This document shows positions 17,615-26,227 of a stretch of DNA of 64,000 bases, one piece after another (within the stretch, counting starts at the first letter, position 1; the number at the start of each line of letters is the position of its first letter). The position numbers were made by a program, and so were the translations under genes. Under the pieces are notes generated by a model. It ran no database searches. It saw only the letters and a list, made by a program, of their open reading frames with translations, and was not told where the DNA came from. The stretch lies in contig NZ_VMNW02000034.1 of assembly GCF_007713735.2 (NCBI RefSeq), positions 16,113 through 80,112 of the forward strand, read 5' to 3'. The DNA comes from Amycolatopsis acidicola (GTDB lineage Bacteria > Actinomycetota > Actinomycetes > Mycobacteriales > Pseudonocardiaceae).

Positions 17615-19075
17615 ATGGCGTCCCGGTTCGTTGACCGCGCGGTGATCGAGGTGGCCGCCGGCAACGGCGGGAACGGCTGTGCCTCCGTGCACCGCGAAAA
17701 GTTCAAGCCGCTCGGCGGGCCCGACGGCGGCAACGGCGGGCACGGCGGCGACGTGCTCCTGACCGTCGACCCGAACGTGCACACCCTGCTGGACTTCCAC
17801 TTCCGCCCGCACGCCAGCGCGGGCAGCGGGAAACAGGGCCAGGGCGGCCATCGCGCGGGCGCGGCGGGAGAGACGCTGGAGCTGAAGGTCCCGGCGGGCA
17901 CGGTCGTGCTCACCGAGGACGGCGAGATCCTCGCGGACTTGACCGGCCCCGGCGCCACTTTCGTTGCGGCACAAGGCGGCCGGGGCGGGCTCGGCAACGC
18001 GGCGCTCGCGTCGCGCGCCCGCAAGGCGCCCGGTTTCGCGCTCCTCGGCGAGCCGGGCGAGGCCCGCTCCCTGGTGCTGGAGCTGCGTTCGGTCGCCGAC
18101 ATCGGGCTGCTCGGGTTCCCGTCGGCCGGCAAGTCCTCGCTGATCTCCGTGCTTTCCGCGGCCAAGCCGAAGATCGCCGACTACCCGTTCACCACGCTGG
18201 TGCCGAACCTCGGCGTGGTCACGGCGGGGGACACGGTGTTCACGATGGCCGACGTGCCCGGGCTGATCCCGGGCGCCAGCGAGGGCAAGGGCCTCGGGCT
18301 CGACTTCCTCCGTCACATCGAGCGCTGCGCCGTGCTGGTGCACGTGGTCGACTGCGCCACCTTCGAGTCCGACCGTGACCCGGTGTCCGATGTGGACGCG
18401 CTGGAGGCGGAGCTCGCCCGCTACACCCCGGCGCTCGGCGGAGACCTGGAGAAGCGGCCGCGGGTCGTGGTGCTGAACAAGATCGACGTGCCCGACGCCG
18501 CCGAGCTGGCCGAGATGGTCAAACCCGAGCTGGAGGCGCGCGGGCTGCCCGTGTTCGAGGTGTCCACGGCGAGCCGGAAAGGCTTGCGGGAGCTCACTTT
18601 CGCGCTCGGCGCCATCGTCGAGGAACACCGCGCCGAGCAGCCCGCCCCGGAGGCGGAGCGCATCGTGCTGCGCCCCGTCGCCGTGGACGACGCTGGGTTC
18701 ACGGTGGAGCCGGACGAGGAGGAGCCGGGCGGTTTCGTGGTGCGCGGCACGCGCCCGGAGCGCTGGATCCGGCAGACGAACTTCGCGAACGACGAGGCCG
18801 TCGGCTACCTCGCGGACCGGCTCAACCGGCTCGGCGTGGAGGAGCAGCTGGCGCGTAAGGGCGCGAAACCGGGCTGCCCGGTCACCATCGGTGGCGTCAC
18901 GTTCGACTGGCAGCCGTCCACGCCCGGGGTCGTCCAGCACCTGTCCGGGCGCGGCACGGACGTGCGGCTGGAGGACCACAGCCGCGTCAGCGCGTCCGAG
19001 CGCAAGGAAGCCCGCCGGATCCGCCGGGACGGCGTCCCCGACGAGACGGACGCCGCCGAGGACGAAGAGGCGTGA
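17615..19075 (+). CDS. obgE: Obg GTPase (ribosome-associated, CgtA)
   Basis: 486 residues. The glycine-rich Obg fold (1-158) is followed by the G domain (G1 GFPSAGKSSL near 168, G2/G3 DYPFTT and DVPGLIPGA, G4 NKID near 288). An OCT-type C-terminal domain of about 80 residues follows (GFVVRGTRPERWIRQTNF...), then an acidic tail ending in DEEA. It acts in 50S subunit maturation and growth/stress control. The C-terminal OCT domain is typical of Gram-positive Obg proteins. The stop overlaps the proB start (GTGA), so proB is translationally coupled. Confidence 0.96.
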   Translation: MASRFVDRAVIEVAAGNGGNGCASVHREKFKPLGGPDGGNGGHGGDVLLTVDPNVHTLLDFHFRPHASAGSGKQGQGGHRAGAAGETLELKVPAGTVVLTEDGEILADLTGPGATFVAAQGGRGGLGNAALASRARKAPGFALLGEPGEARSLVLELRSVADIGLLGFPSAGKSSLISVLSAAKPKIADYPFTTLVPNLGVVTAGDTVFTMADVPGLIPGASEGKGLGLDFLRHIERCAVLVHVVDCATFESDRDPVSDVDALEAELARYTPALGGDLEKRPRVVVLNKIDVPDAAELAEMVKPELEARGLPVFEVSTASRKGLRELTFALGAIVEEHRAEQPAPEAERIVLRPVAVDDAGFTVEPDEEEPGGFVVRGTRPERWIRQTNFANDEAVGYLADRLNRLGVEEQLARKGAKPGCPVTIGGVTFDWQPSTPGVVQHLSGRGTDVRLEDHSRVSASERKEARRIRRDGVPDETDAAEDEEA

Positions 19076-20190
19076 GCGTCACCAGGAAAGCCGTCGCCGC
19101 AGCCGAACGGATCGTCGTCAAGGTCGGCTCGTCGGCGCTCACCACGGCCGGAGCGGGCCTGGACACCGGGCGGCTCGACGCGCTCGTGGACGCGATCGCG
19201 GACCGGATCGGGCGGGGCAGCCAGCTGGTCCTGGTTTCCTCGGGCGCGATCGGCTCCGGCCTCGCGCCGCTCGCGCTGAAGAAGCGCCCCCGTGATCTGG
19301 CCACGCAACAGGCCGCCGCGAGCGTGGGACAGCTCGCCCTCGCCCACGCGTATGCGGAGTCGTTCGGCCGGTATTCGCTGACGGTCGGGCAGGTCCTGCT
19401 GACCTCGGACGACGTGGTCCGGCGGTCCCACTACCGCAACGCGCAGCGCACGCTTTCGCGGTTGCTGGCGCTTGGCGCGGTGCCGGTGGTGAACGAGAAC
19501 GACACCGTGGCCACCGAGGAAATCCGCTTCGGTGACAATGACCGCCTGGCCGCGCTCGTCGCGCACCTCATCGGTGCCGACGCGCTCCTCCTGCTGTCCG
19601 ATGTGGACGGTCTGTACGACGGCGACCCCCGCGACGGAGCCACCCGCAAGATCACCGAGGTGACCGGGGATGCCGACGTGGACGGCATCAGCGTCGGCAT
19701 GTCCAGCTCCGGCCTGGGCACCGGCGGCATGGTCTCGAAGCTCGCGGCGGCCCGGACGGCCGCGGCGGCGGGGATCCCGGTCCTGCTCGCGGCCGCGGAC
19801 CAGGCGGCCCACGCCCTGACCACGGCCGACGTGGGCACGGCTTTCGTCGCCGCGGACACCCGGTTGTCCGCTCGCCGGTTCTGGCTCGGTTACGCCGCCG
19901 GTCCCACCGGCCGCCTCCAAATCGACGACGGGGCGGTCGCGGCCGTGGTCCGGCGGCGCAGGTCTCTGCTGGCCGCGGGGATCACCGGGGTCGACGGCGA
20001 TTTCCAGGCGGGCGACGTGGTCGAGCTGGTCGACGCCGCGCAGCGCGTGGTGGCCCGTGGCGTCGTCAACTTCGACGCGGGGGAGCTGCCGGAGCTGATC
20101 GGCCGGTCCAGCCACGAACTCCCGCCCGAGCAACGCCGTGAGGTCGTGCACGCCGACGATCTCGTTCCGCTTCGCCGCGCGTCTGCTTAG
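19072..20190 (+). CDS. proB: Glutamate 5-kinase
   Basis: First step of proline synthesis: ATP-dependent phosphorylation of glutamate. 372 residues. The amino-acid kinase domain has VVKVGSSALT, VSSGAIGSG, NENDTVATEEIRFGDND and GTGGMVSKLAAA. A C-terminal PUA domain (about 285-370) is present, as in E. coli-type enzymes. Feedback control by proline is typical of the family. The GTG start overlaps the obgE stop. A 5-bp GC hairpin (CGCGG-N5-CCGCG) lies just after the stop. Confidence 0.96.
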   Translation: MSVTRKAVAAAERIVVKVGSSALTTAGAGLDTGRLDALVDAIADRIGRGSQLVLVSSGAIGSGLAPLALKKRPRDLATQQAAASVGQLALAHAYAESFGRYSLTVGQVLLTSDDVVRRSHYRNAQRTLSRLLALGAVPVVNENDTVATEEIRFGDNDRLAALVAHLIGADALLLLSDVDGLYDGDPRDGATRKITEVTGDADVDGISVGMSSSGLGTGGMVSKLAAARTAAAAGIPVLLAAADQAAHALTTADVGTAFVAADTRLSARRFWLGYAAGPTGRLQIDDGAVAAVVRRRRSLLAAGITGVDGDFQAGDVVELVDAAQRVVARGVVNFDAGELPELIGRSSHELPPEQRREVVHADDLVPLRRASA

Positions 20191-20366
20191 GACGCCGCGG
20201 GGAAACCGCGCGTTCCGCCGCATCGCTCGTCTGTTTGTGCTGCCACCGTCCCGGGAATCCACCCTGTCCGATGAGGATTGCGCGGGATTCGGCAGAATCG
20301 TCCTCGAATCCGGTTTGGGTAATGTGACCGGGACCGGTGGGGGACGGTTTTGCGAACGAGGGGGAT

Positions 20367-22094
20367 ATGGCAGCGACAGCGACGATGGAGCCTGCTTATC
20401 GGCAGGCGACCGGGAAAACCCGCGGGGGAACGGGAAAATGGGCCGGCGCGGCCGCTGTCGCCGGGGGCACCGCGCTGATCGGCGGGCACGCCTGGCTGTA
20501 CGGGAACTGGATCGTCGACGACGCGGCCATCACGTTCGCCTACGCGCGCAGCATTTCCGAGGGGCTGGGCCCGGTCGTGGCGCCGGGTTCGGAGGCGGTG
20601 GAAGGGTTCTCGAATCCCACGTGGACACTGCTGCTCACGGTGGGCAGGCTGCTGGGCCTGTTCGACCGGGGGCTGTTGTTCGGCGTGCCGGACTACGTGC
20701 TGTTCCCGAAGCTGCTCGGTTTGCTCTTCTGCGCCGGGATTCTCGTCGCCTGCCACCTGGCCGCGAAAGCGGTGACGCGCTACGCGTGGCTGGTGACCCT
20801 GGCCGTTGGCGCGGTGCTCTCGGTGATCCCGTCGTTCGTGATCTGGTCCTTTTCCGGGCTGGAGAACTCGCTGTTCGCGTTTCTCGTGACGTGCCTCGCG
20901 GTGGTGTTGTTCCGCGCCACGCTGGCGGGGACGCTCCTCACGCCCAAGGTCGCCGTGTGGGCCGGGGTGCTGGCCGCGCTGGCGGCGTTGACCAGGCCGG
21001 ACGGCATGATCTACGTCGGCGCCTACGGGATCCTGGTGCTGCTCAGGATTCGCCGGAACACCGTGTGGCCCAGCGTCCGGAACGTGTTGTGGTCGCTGGC
21101 CGCGTTCGCGGTGCCGTACGGGCTTTACGTGCTGTGGCGGTTCATCGAATTCGGCCGCCTGCTGCCGAACACCGCGGTGGCGAAGAACCAGCAGCTTCCC
21201 GAGCCGGAGGACCTGACCCGCTCCAGTGATCTCGTCGGCTACATCGGCGCGCCCTTCGTGCTCGTCGTCGCGCTGGTCGCCGGTATCGCGCTCGCCCGGC
21301 AGTCGGCGCGGCGGGCGGCATTGGTCGCGCCGATGGTGCCGCTGGTGCTGGCCGCGCTCACCTACAGCGTGCTGGAACCCGACTGGATGGAGCAGCTCCG
21401 GTTCGCCACCCCGTTCTGGGCGCTGGCCGCGCTGACCGGTGCGCTCGTGACGACGGAGGCGCTCCGCGACGCCCGTGGCCGTGTGCTCGTGCTGCTGGCG
21501 TTGGTGGTCGCGGGGATCCCGTCGCTGGCGCTGTCCGTGGGGCACGCGCGTGAGTTCCGTGGCGCGCCCACCATTCCGACGTGCTACATCGCCGACAGGT
21601 TCGGCCGCGTCTTCAACTCCTACGCCGACATCCTCGAGCTGAGCGAAGCGTCGGTGCTCGAACCCGATCTGGGCGGTTCTTCGCTGACCAGCAGGCTGCA
21701 CATCGTGGACATGGCCGGGCTGGCGGACTCGAAGATCGCCGAGTTCTATCGCGGCGACCGGGACATGCCAGGCTTGCGGAACTACGTCTACGAGACGGTG
21801 AAGCCCACGTTCATTCATTCCCGCGGCCCGTGGGGCCCGGGCACAGGCATCGCGCGCGATCCGCGGCTGGGCACGGACTACTACCCGATCCTCCGCTACG
21901 GCGACGAAGACCTGCCCGTCGGCGACGGCGACTGGGTGCGGAAGGACGCGGTGCTCGACCAAGTGCACCTCGACGCCGTCCGCGCCTACGCCGCCGACAC
22001 GGTGCCGGCGATCGACGGCCGGCAGCTCGACTGGCCGCTGAGGTCATGCGGGGACGTGCTGCGCCCAGGCCAGACCGAGGTCAACCTAACGTAA
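20367..22094 (+). CDS. GT-C family glycosyltransferase, AftB/ZomB-like
   Basis: 575 residues with about nine hydrophobic segments and a C-terminal extracytoplasmic domain of about 180 residues. The conserved loop IVDDAAITFAYARSISEGLGPVV (from about residue 50) holds the double Asp typical of GT-C enzymes that use polyprenyl-phosphate sugars. EGFSNPTW is also characteristic. The family includes mycobacterial AftB, which adds terminal beta-1,2 arabinofuranose to arabinogalactan and LAM, and ZomB-annotated proteins. A role in arabinan capping is inferred. The ATG at 20367 with GAGGGGG upstream is preferred over GTG 20337. Confidence 0.82.
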   Translation: MAATATMEPAYRQATGKTRGGTGKWAGAAAVAGGTALIGGHAWLYGNWIVDDAAITFAYARSISEGLGPVVAPGSEAVEGFSNPTWTLLLTVGRLLGLFDRGLLFGVPDYVLFPKLLGLLFCAGILVACHLAAKAVTRYAWLVTLAVGAVLSVIPSFVIWSFSGLENSLFAFLVTCLAVVLFRATLAGTLLTPKVAVWAGVLAALAALTRPDGMIYVGAYGILVLLRIRRNTVWPSVRNVLWSLAAFAVPYGLYVLWRFIEFGRLLPNTAVAKNQQLPEPEDLTRSSDLVGYIGAPFVLVVALVAGIALARQSARRAALVAPMVPLVLAALTYSVLEPDWMEQLRFATPFWALAALTGALVTTEALRDARGRVLVLLALVVAGIPSLALSVGHAREFRGAPTIPTCYIADRFGRVFNSYADILELSEASVLEPDLGGSSLTSRLHIVDMAGLADSKIAEFYRGDRDMPGLRNYVYETVKPTFIHSRGPWGPGTGIARDPRLGTDYYPILRYGDEDLPVGDGDWVRKDAVLDQVHLDAVRAYAADTVPAIDGRQLDWPLRSCGDVLRPGQTEVNLT

Positions 22095-22498
22095 CCGCCG
22101 CGCCGGGCGCGGTGGTCGAGACGCTGTCGAGGCGGTGGTCGAGGTCGCGCGGAGGGGACCGGCACAGCTCGACCACACCAACCCGCGTCCTCGGTTTGGC
22201 CGCCTGCGGCGGGTGGACAGTGCAGCCCGGCGACGGTCTGAGCCGTCGGCGCGGTCGCGGTGCGCTGCGTGGGCTGTGCGGCCTTGGCTTGGGCGGCGTG
22301 CATGTGTCGTCAGGGTGGCACTCGTGCGATGCGTGGGCGGCGCAGTCCTGGCGACGGTCAGGCTCGACGGTGCGGTCGCGGTGCGCTGTGCGGCCCGTGG
22401 TCCCGGCGGCGTGCATGTGCCGTCGGCGCAGCCATCGTGCGCCGCGCGCAGCCCGGCCCCCACCCCGCGTCAGCAGCTCGACCACACCAACCCGCGTC
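22095..22498. repeat. Intergenic repeat region between convergent genes
   Basis: A 25-bp direct repeat beginning CAGCTCGACCACACC occurs at 22165-22189 and 22474-22498; the second copy touches the stop codon of the MFS gene. Between them lies a second repeated set: GCGGTCGCGGTGCGCTG at 22251-22267 and 22372-22388, and GGCGGCGTGCATGTG at 22292-22306 and 22405-22419, about 113-121 bp apart. Several minus-strand frames are open, but they look like by-products of composition. No transposase or tRNA is near. Confidence 0.6.
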
Positions 22499-23794
22499 TC
22501 AGCGCAGCTCCATCGCCTTCGTCTCCGGCAGCGTCAGGATCACCACGAACGCGATGGCCGCGCCCCCGGCCACGTACCAGAAGAACGCGATCGAGGCGTT
22601 GGCCGCCGCCAGCGCGCTGATCACCAGCGGCGCCGTGCCGCCGAAGACCGCGACGGTCAGGTTGTACCAGGCTCCGATTCCCAGGCCACGCAAGGAAGTC
22701 GGGAACAGCTCGCTCATGATCGCGGGCGCCAGCGAGGCCATCGCGGCATACAGCCCGAGCCCGACGCAGAACACCACGACGAGCCCGCCGAGCCCTGGAC
22801 CGACCAAAAAGGACAGTGGCACGATCAGGATCGCCGTGGCCGCCGACCACACCAGCAGCTGCGGTTTACGCCCGACCCGGTCCGACAACATCCCATACGG
22901 ATACTGCAGCAGCACGAACAGAGCCGTCCCGATCGACAGCGCGAGGAACACGTCCACGTCACCCGCGTGCCGCGTCTTCACCGCGAACGGCGTCAGCGCG
23001 CTGAAGAACGTGTAGTAGCACAACGTGTTCAGCATCGTGATGCCCACGAGCTGCCCGACCGCCCGCGGATGGTGCCGCAGGGTCGCGAGCAGCGGCCTGC
23101 GCACCCGCTGGGCCGTGGACTTGCTCTGCTCGAACAGTTCGGTCTCGGCCAGGCTGCGCCGCAGCCACAGCCCGATCATGCCGAGCACACCGCCCAGCAG
23201 GAACGGGATCCGCCAGCCGAACGAGCTCAGCTCGGCTTTGTCCATCGTCCGCGCCAGCACGAACCCGAGCACCGAGGCGAGCAGCACCGCCGTGCCCGTC
23301 GAGATGTAGAAGAACGACGAGTACCGGCCCCGCCACTTGGGCGGCGCGATCTCACCCAGGTACGCCGACGCGTTCGACACCTCGCCGCCCAGCGACAGCC
23401 CCTGCGCCACCCGTGCCAGCACCAGCAGGGCGGGCGCCAGCCAGCCGACCATCTGGTACGTCGGCAGGATGCCGATCACCACTGAACCCCCGGCCATCAG
23501 GCTGATGGTCAGGATCATCGCCGGTTTCCGGCCCCGCACGTCCGCGAACCTTCCCAGCAGCATCCCGCCCAGTGGACGGAAGAAGAACGCCAGCGCGTAG
23601 GTGGCGAAGGTGTTGATCTGCGCCAGTGTGTCGTTGCCGGAGGGGAAGAAGGCCGTCGCGAAATAGATGCTGAAGGTGGCGTAGATGGTCCAGTCGAACC
23701 ATTCCAGCGCGTTGCCGACGCTCGCGGCGAAGAGTTTCCGGACCGGCAGGCGATGCCGGACCGCCGAACCCACCGCTGCTTCCGACTCGGTCAT
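22499..23794 (-). CDS. MFS transporter, metabolite:H+ symporter (MHS) type
   Basis: 431 residues, 12 predicted membrane segments. The N-terminal GNALEWFDWTIYATFSIYFATAFFP, the loop 2-3 motif GRFADVRGRKPAM and the VLARVAQGLSLGGEV stretch are typical of the MHS group (ProP, KgtP, ShiA). It should import a small organic acid or osmolyte with protons; the substrate is unclear. ATG 23794 has a strong GGAGG Shine-Dalgarno sequence 5 nt upstream and is preferred over ATG 23836. It lies 74 nt downstream of recQ on the same strand. Confidence 0.9.
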   Translation of the reverse strand: MTESEAAVGSAVRHRLPVRKLFAASVGNALEWFDWTIYATFSIYFATAFFPSGNDTLAQINTFATYALAFFFRPLGGMLLGRFADVRGRKPAMILTISLMAGGSVVIGILPTYQMVGWLAPALLVLARVAQGLSLGGEVSNASAYLGEIAPPKWRGRYSSFFYISTGTAVLLASVLGFVLARTMDKAELSSFGWRIPFLLGGVLGMIGLWLRRSLAETELFEQSKSTAQRVRRPLLATLRHHPRAVGQLVGITMLNTLCYYTFFSALTPFAVKTRHAGDVDVFLALSIGTALFVLLQYPYGMLSDRVGRKPQLLVWSAATAILIVPLSFLVGPGLGGLVVVFCVGLGLYAAMASLAPAIMSELFPTSLRGLGIGAWYNLTVAVFGGTAPLVISALAAANASIAFFWYVAGGAAIAFVVILTLPETKAMELR

Positions 23795-23868
23795 GGGAAC
23801 CTCCACGCCACTGCCCGGTTGGTGGGAGATTGCCATACGAAGGCCCGTTTCGGAAGACTTCCGGCAAA

Positions 23869-25974
23869 TCAGGCCGTACTCGCCAACGCGAAGGGCAACA
23901 CCTCCCCGGCGCCGGCCCGGCGCAGCAACCGGGTGGCCATCGTCATTGTCCAGCCGGTGTCCACCACGTCGTCCACGAGCAGCACCGGACCATCCACAGT
24001 GGACAGTTCCTGCCCGAGCTCCGGTGGCAAAGCCAGGCGTGGCCACAGATCCGCGACCCGCTGCGCGCTGTTGGCCCGGCGCGGTGGTTCGCCGTGCGCC
24101 TCCAGCGTGCCCAGGAAGCGAAGCCGCCCCACCTCCGCCAGCCGCCGCGCCAGGCCGGCCGTCAGCTTCGGCCTCCCGGCCGAGGGAAGCGCGACGACGG
24201 CGACCGGGCGCTGTTCCCATTCCCACGCCGCCAGCACCGCGACACAGGCCTTGAACACTGTTGCCGGCACCTCGGCGTCCGTCGCACCCACACCGACGAG
24301 CTCCCGCAACCGGTTGCCCCAGCCGACATCCGTGAGCCTGCCGAGCGCCCGCCCGATGCCCGCCTGTTCCTCCTTCGGGATCCGGCCCGACAGCGGAACG
24401 TCCAGCGTGCCGAGCCCCGTCGGCCACTGTCGGCGTGGCGCGAGTTCGACCCCAGGCCGCTGCAACCGTTGCCCGGTCGCTTCGACCACGCTCGCCGAGA
24501 TCTCCGTGGCGCGATGCTGCCCGGTGCAGTTGTCACAACGGCCGCACGGCGCCGCGTACGGATCATCCAGCTGGCGCAGCAGGAATTCCATCCGGCAGCC
24601 CGATGTCTGCTGGTAGTCGAGCATCGCGCTCTGCTCGGCCTCGCGCGCCTTGCCCACTCGCTCGTAGCGCTCCGCGTCGTACTGCCACGGCTCGCCGGTG
24701 GATTCCCAGCCGCCCTTGACCCGCCGCACGGCCCCGTCGACGTCGAGCACCTTGAGCACCATCTCCAGCCGCGACCGGGACAGCTCCACCATCGGCTCGA
24801 GCGCGGCCGTCGAAAGTGGACGGCCGGCCCCGGCGAGCGCGTCGAGCACCTGGCCGACCCGTCGCTCGTCCGGGAAGGCCAGCGAGCTGAAGTAGTTCCA
24901 GATCTCGCGATCTTCCTTGCCCGGCAACAGGATCACCTCGGCGTGCCGCACGCCGCGGCCGGCGCGGCCGACCTGCTGGTAGTACGCGATCGGCGAGGAG
25001 GGCGCGCCGAGGTGCACCACGAAACCCAGGTCCGGTTTGTCGAACCCCATGCCCAGCGCCGAGGTGGCCACCAGCGCTTTGACGTTGTTCGCCAGCAGGT
25101 CGTCCTCCGCGGCGGCACGCTCCGCCGGATCCGTCTTGCCCGTGTACGCCGCGACCGGATATCCCTGCTCGCGCAGCAAACCGGCGATGTCGTGCGCCGC
25201 GGCGACGGTGAGCGTGTAGATGATCCCGGACCCCGGCAGCTCCGCGAGCTGTTCGGACAGCCAGGCTATCCGCGCCTCCGGCGTGGGCAGCGGGACCACG
25301 GAAAGGTGCAGGCTTTCCCTGTCCAGCGGGCCGCGCAGCACCAGCGTTTCCGCTCCGTCGCCTATGCCGAGCTGTTCGGCGACGTCGGTGACCACCCTGT
25401 CGTTTGCCGTCGCGGTGGTGGCGAGCACCGGAACTCCTTCCGGCAGACCGGATAGCAGCGTGCGCAGCCGCCGGTAGTCCGGACGGAAATCGTGCCCCCA
25501 GTCGGAGATGCAATGCGCCTCGTCCACCACCAGCAGGCCCGCGGTGGCGGTGAGCTTCGGCAGCACCGTGTCCCGGAATTCGGGGTTGTTGAGCCGTTCC
25601 GGGCTCACCAGGAGCACGTCCGTGCCGCCATCGGCGATGCTCGCCTGCACCTCGTCCCACTCCTGCGGGTTGGCCGAGTTCATGGTGGCGGCGTGGATCC
25701 CGGCGCGGGCGGCGGCCGCGATCTGGTTGCGCATCAGGGCCAGCAGCGGGGAAATGATCACCGTCGGCCCGGCGCCGCGTTCGCGCAGCAGCGCGGTGGC
25801 GAGGAAGTACACCGCGGACTTTCCCCAGCCGGTGCGCTGCACGACGAGGGCACGCCGGTGCTCGGCGACCAGCGCGGCGATCGCCGTCCACTGGTCCTCG
25901 CGCAGCTCGGCGTCCGCACCGGCGAGTGCGCGGAGCGACGTTTCGGCTCGTTCTCGTAATTGCTGGAGATCCAC
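23869..25974 (-). CDS. recQ: RecQ-type ATP-dependent DNA helicase fused to a phosphoribosyltransferase domain
   Basis: 701 residues. Helicase motifs are Q-motif/DQWTAI, motif I GWGKS (49-53; Trp replaces the usual Gly), DEAH (151-154), TTATAN, and motif VI QQVGRAGRG. A zinc-binding region with CR..(near 459)..CGRCDNC follows. The last 150 residues end in a PRPP-binding motif, VLLVDDVVDTGWT (near 660), the signature of type I phosphoribosyltransferases. It unwinds DNA 3'-5'; the role of the second domain is unknown. GTG 25974 is preceded by AGAGGTGG, and also sits 7 nt after a TAGAGG -10-like hexamer. Confidence 0.9.
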   Translation of the reverse strand: MDLQQLRERAETSLRALAGADAELREDQWTAIAALVAEHRRALVVQRTGWGKSAVYFLATALLRERGAGPTVIISPLLALMRNQIAAAARAGIHAATMNSANPQEWDEVQASIADGGTDVLLVSPERLNNPEFRDTVLPKLTATAGLLVVDEAHCISDWGHDFRPDYRRLRTLLSGLPEGVPVLATTATANDRVVTDVAEQLGIGDGAETLVLRGPLDRESLHLSVVPLPTPEARIAWLSEQLAELPGSGIIYTLTVAAAHDIAGLLREQGYPVAAYTGKTDPAERAAAEDDLLANNVKALVATSALGMGFDKPDLGFVVHLGAPSSPIAYYQQVGRAGRGVRHAEVILLPGKEDREIWNYFSSLAFPDERRVGQVLDALAGAGRPLSTAALEPMVELSRSRLEMVLKVLDVDGAVRRVKGGWESTGEPWQYDAERYERVGKAREAEQSAMLDYQQTSGCRMEFLLRQLDDPYAAPCGRCDNCTGQHRATEISASVVEATGQRLQRPGVELAPRRQWPTGLGTLDVPLSGRIPKEEQAGIGRALGRLTDVGWGNRLRELVGVGATDAEVPATVFKACVAVLAAWEWEQRPVAVVALPSAGRPKLTAGLARRLAEVGRLRFLGTLEAHGEPPRRANSAQRVADLWPRLALPPELGQELSTVDGPVLLVDDVVDTGWTMTMATRLLRRAGAGEVLPFALASTA

Positions 25975-25981
25975 GCGTCCA

Positions 25982-26004
25982 CCTCTACCGCATCCGTCCG
26001 ACAA
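25982..26004 (-). promoter_or_regulatory. PafBC/RecA-NDp-like promoter of recQ
   Basis: On the minus strand TTGTCGGAC (25996-26004), 8 nt, then TAGAGG (25982-25987). The mycobacterial DNA-damage promoter bound by PafBC is TTGTCRGTG-N8-TANNNT. Here seven of nine positions of the first element match, the spacing is exact, and the last base of the -10 is G rather than T. The predicted start of transcription falls at the recQ GTG. Confidence 0.45.
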
Positions 26005-26023
26005 CCTCAGCACGGGAAGTGCA

Positions 26024-26038
26024 TGAATGGACCATTCA
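26024..26038. promoter_or_regulatory. Perfect 15-bp palindrome upstream of recQ
   Basis: TGAATGG-A-CCATTCA is fully symmetric and lies 50 bp before the recQ start, in the region shared with the divergent nadD gene. It looks like a repressor or activator site; the protein is unknown. Confidence 0.45.
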
Positions 26039-26162
26039 CGCGTACTGTGATGCAGAACACGCCTCGGAGCACCGTGGGAAGGGTAGCCCACCCGGTGCCC
26101 CGGTCCGCGTGTGTCGGGCCGGCCGCCTCCGAAGGTTCCCCTCGGTCCATCGGCGGCGAAGG

Positions 26163-26203
26163 TGCGTGGGCCCTTTCACCGGGAGCGGGGAAGGGCCCAC
26201 GCA
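26163..26203 (+). terminator. Strong hairpin upstream of nadD
   Basis: Thirteen perfect pairs (26163-26175 with 26191-26203, core CGTGGGCCCTT/AAGGGCCCACG) around a 15-nt loop. It ends 7 bp before the TAGATA hexamer of the nadD promoter, so it is probably not part of the nadD mRNA. No annotated gene reads into it from the left on this strand. It could end an unseen small transcript or insulate nadD. Confidence 0.5.
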
Positions 26204-26227
26204 TGCCAGGTAGATACGCTCGATGCC

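Noticed and set aside
22081..22485. Minus-strand reading frames of 105-134 codons in the convergent gap
   Set aside because: His/Arg/Pro-rich translations follow the DNA repeats in several frames at once, and none has a ribosome-binding site.
22165..22498. 25-bp direct repeat as attachment sites or insertion-sequence ends
   Set aside because: There is no integrase, transposase or tRNA, and the repeats are direct without terminal inverted ends.
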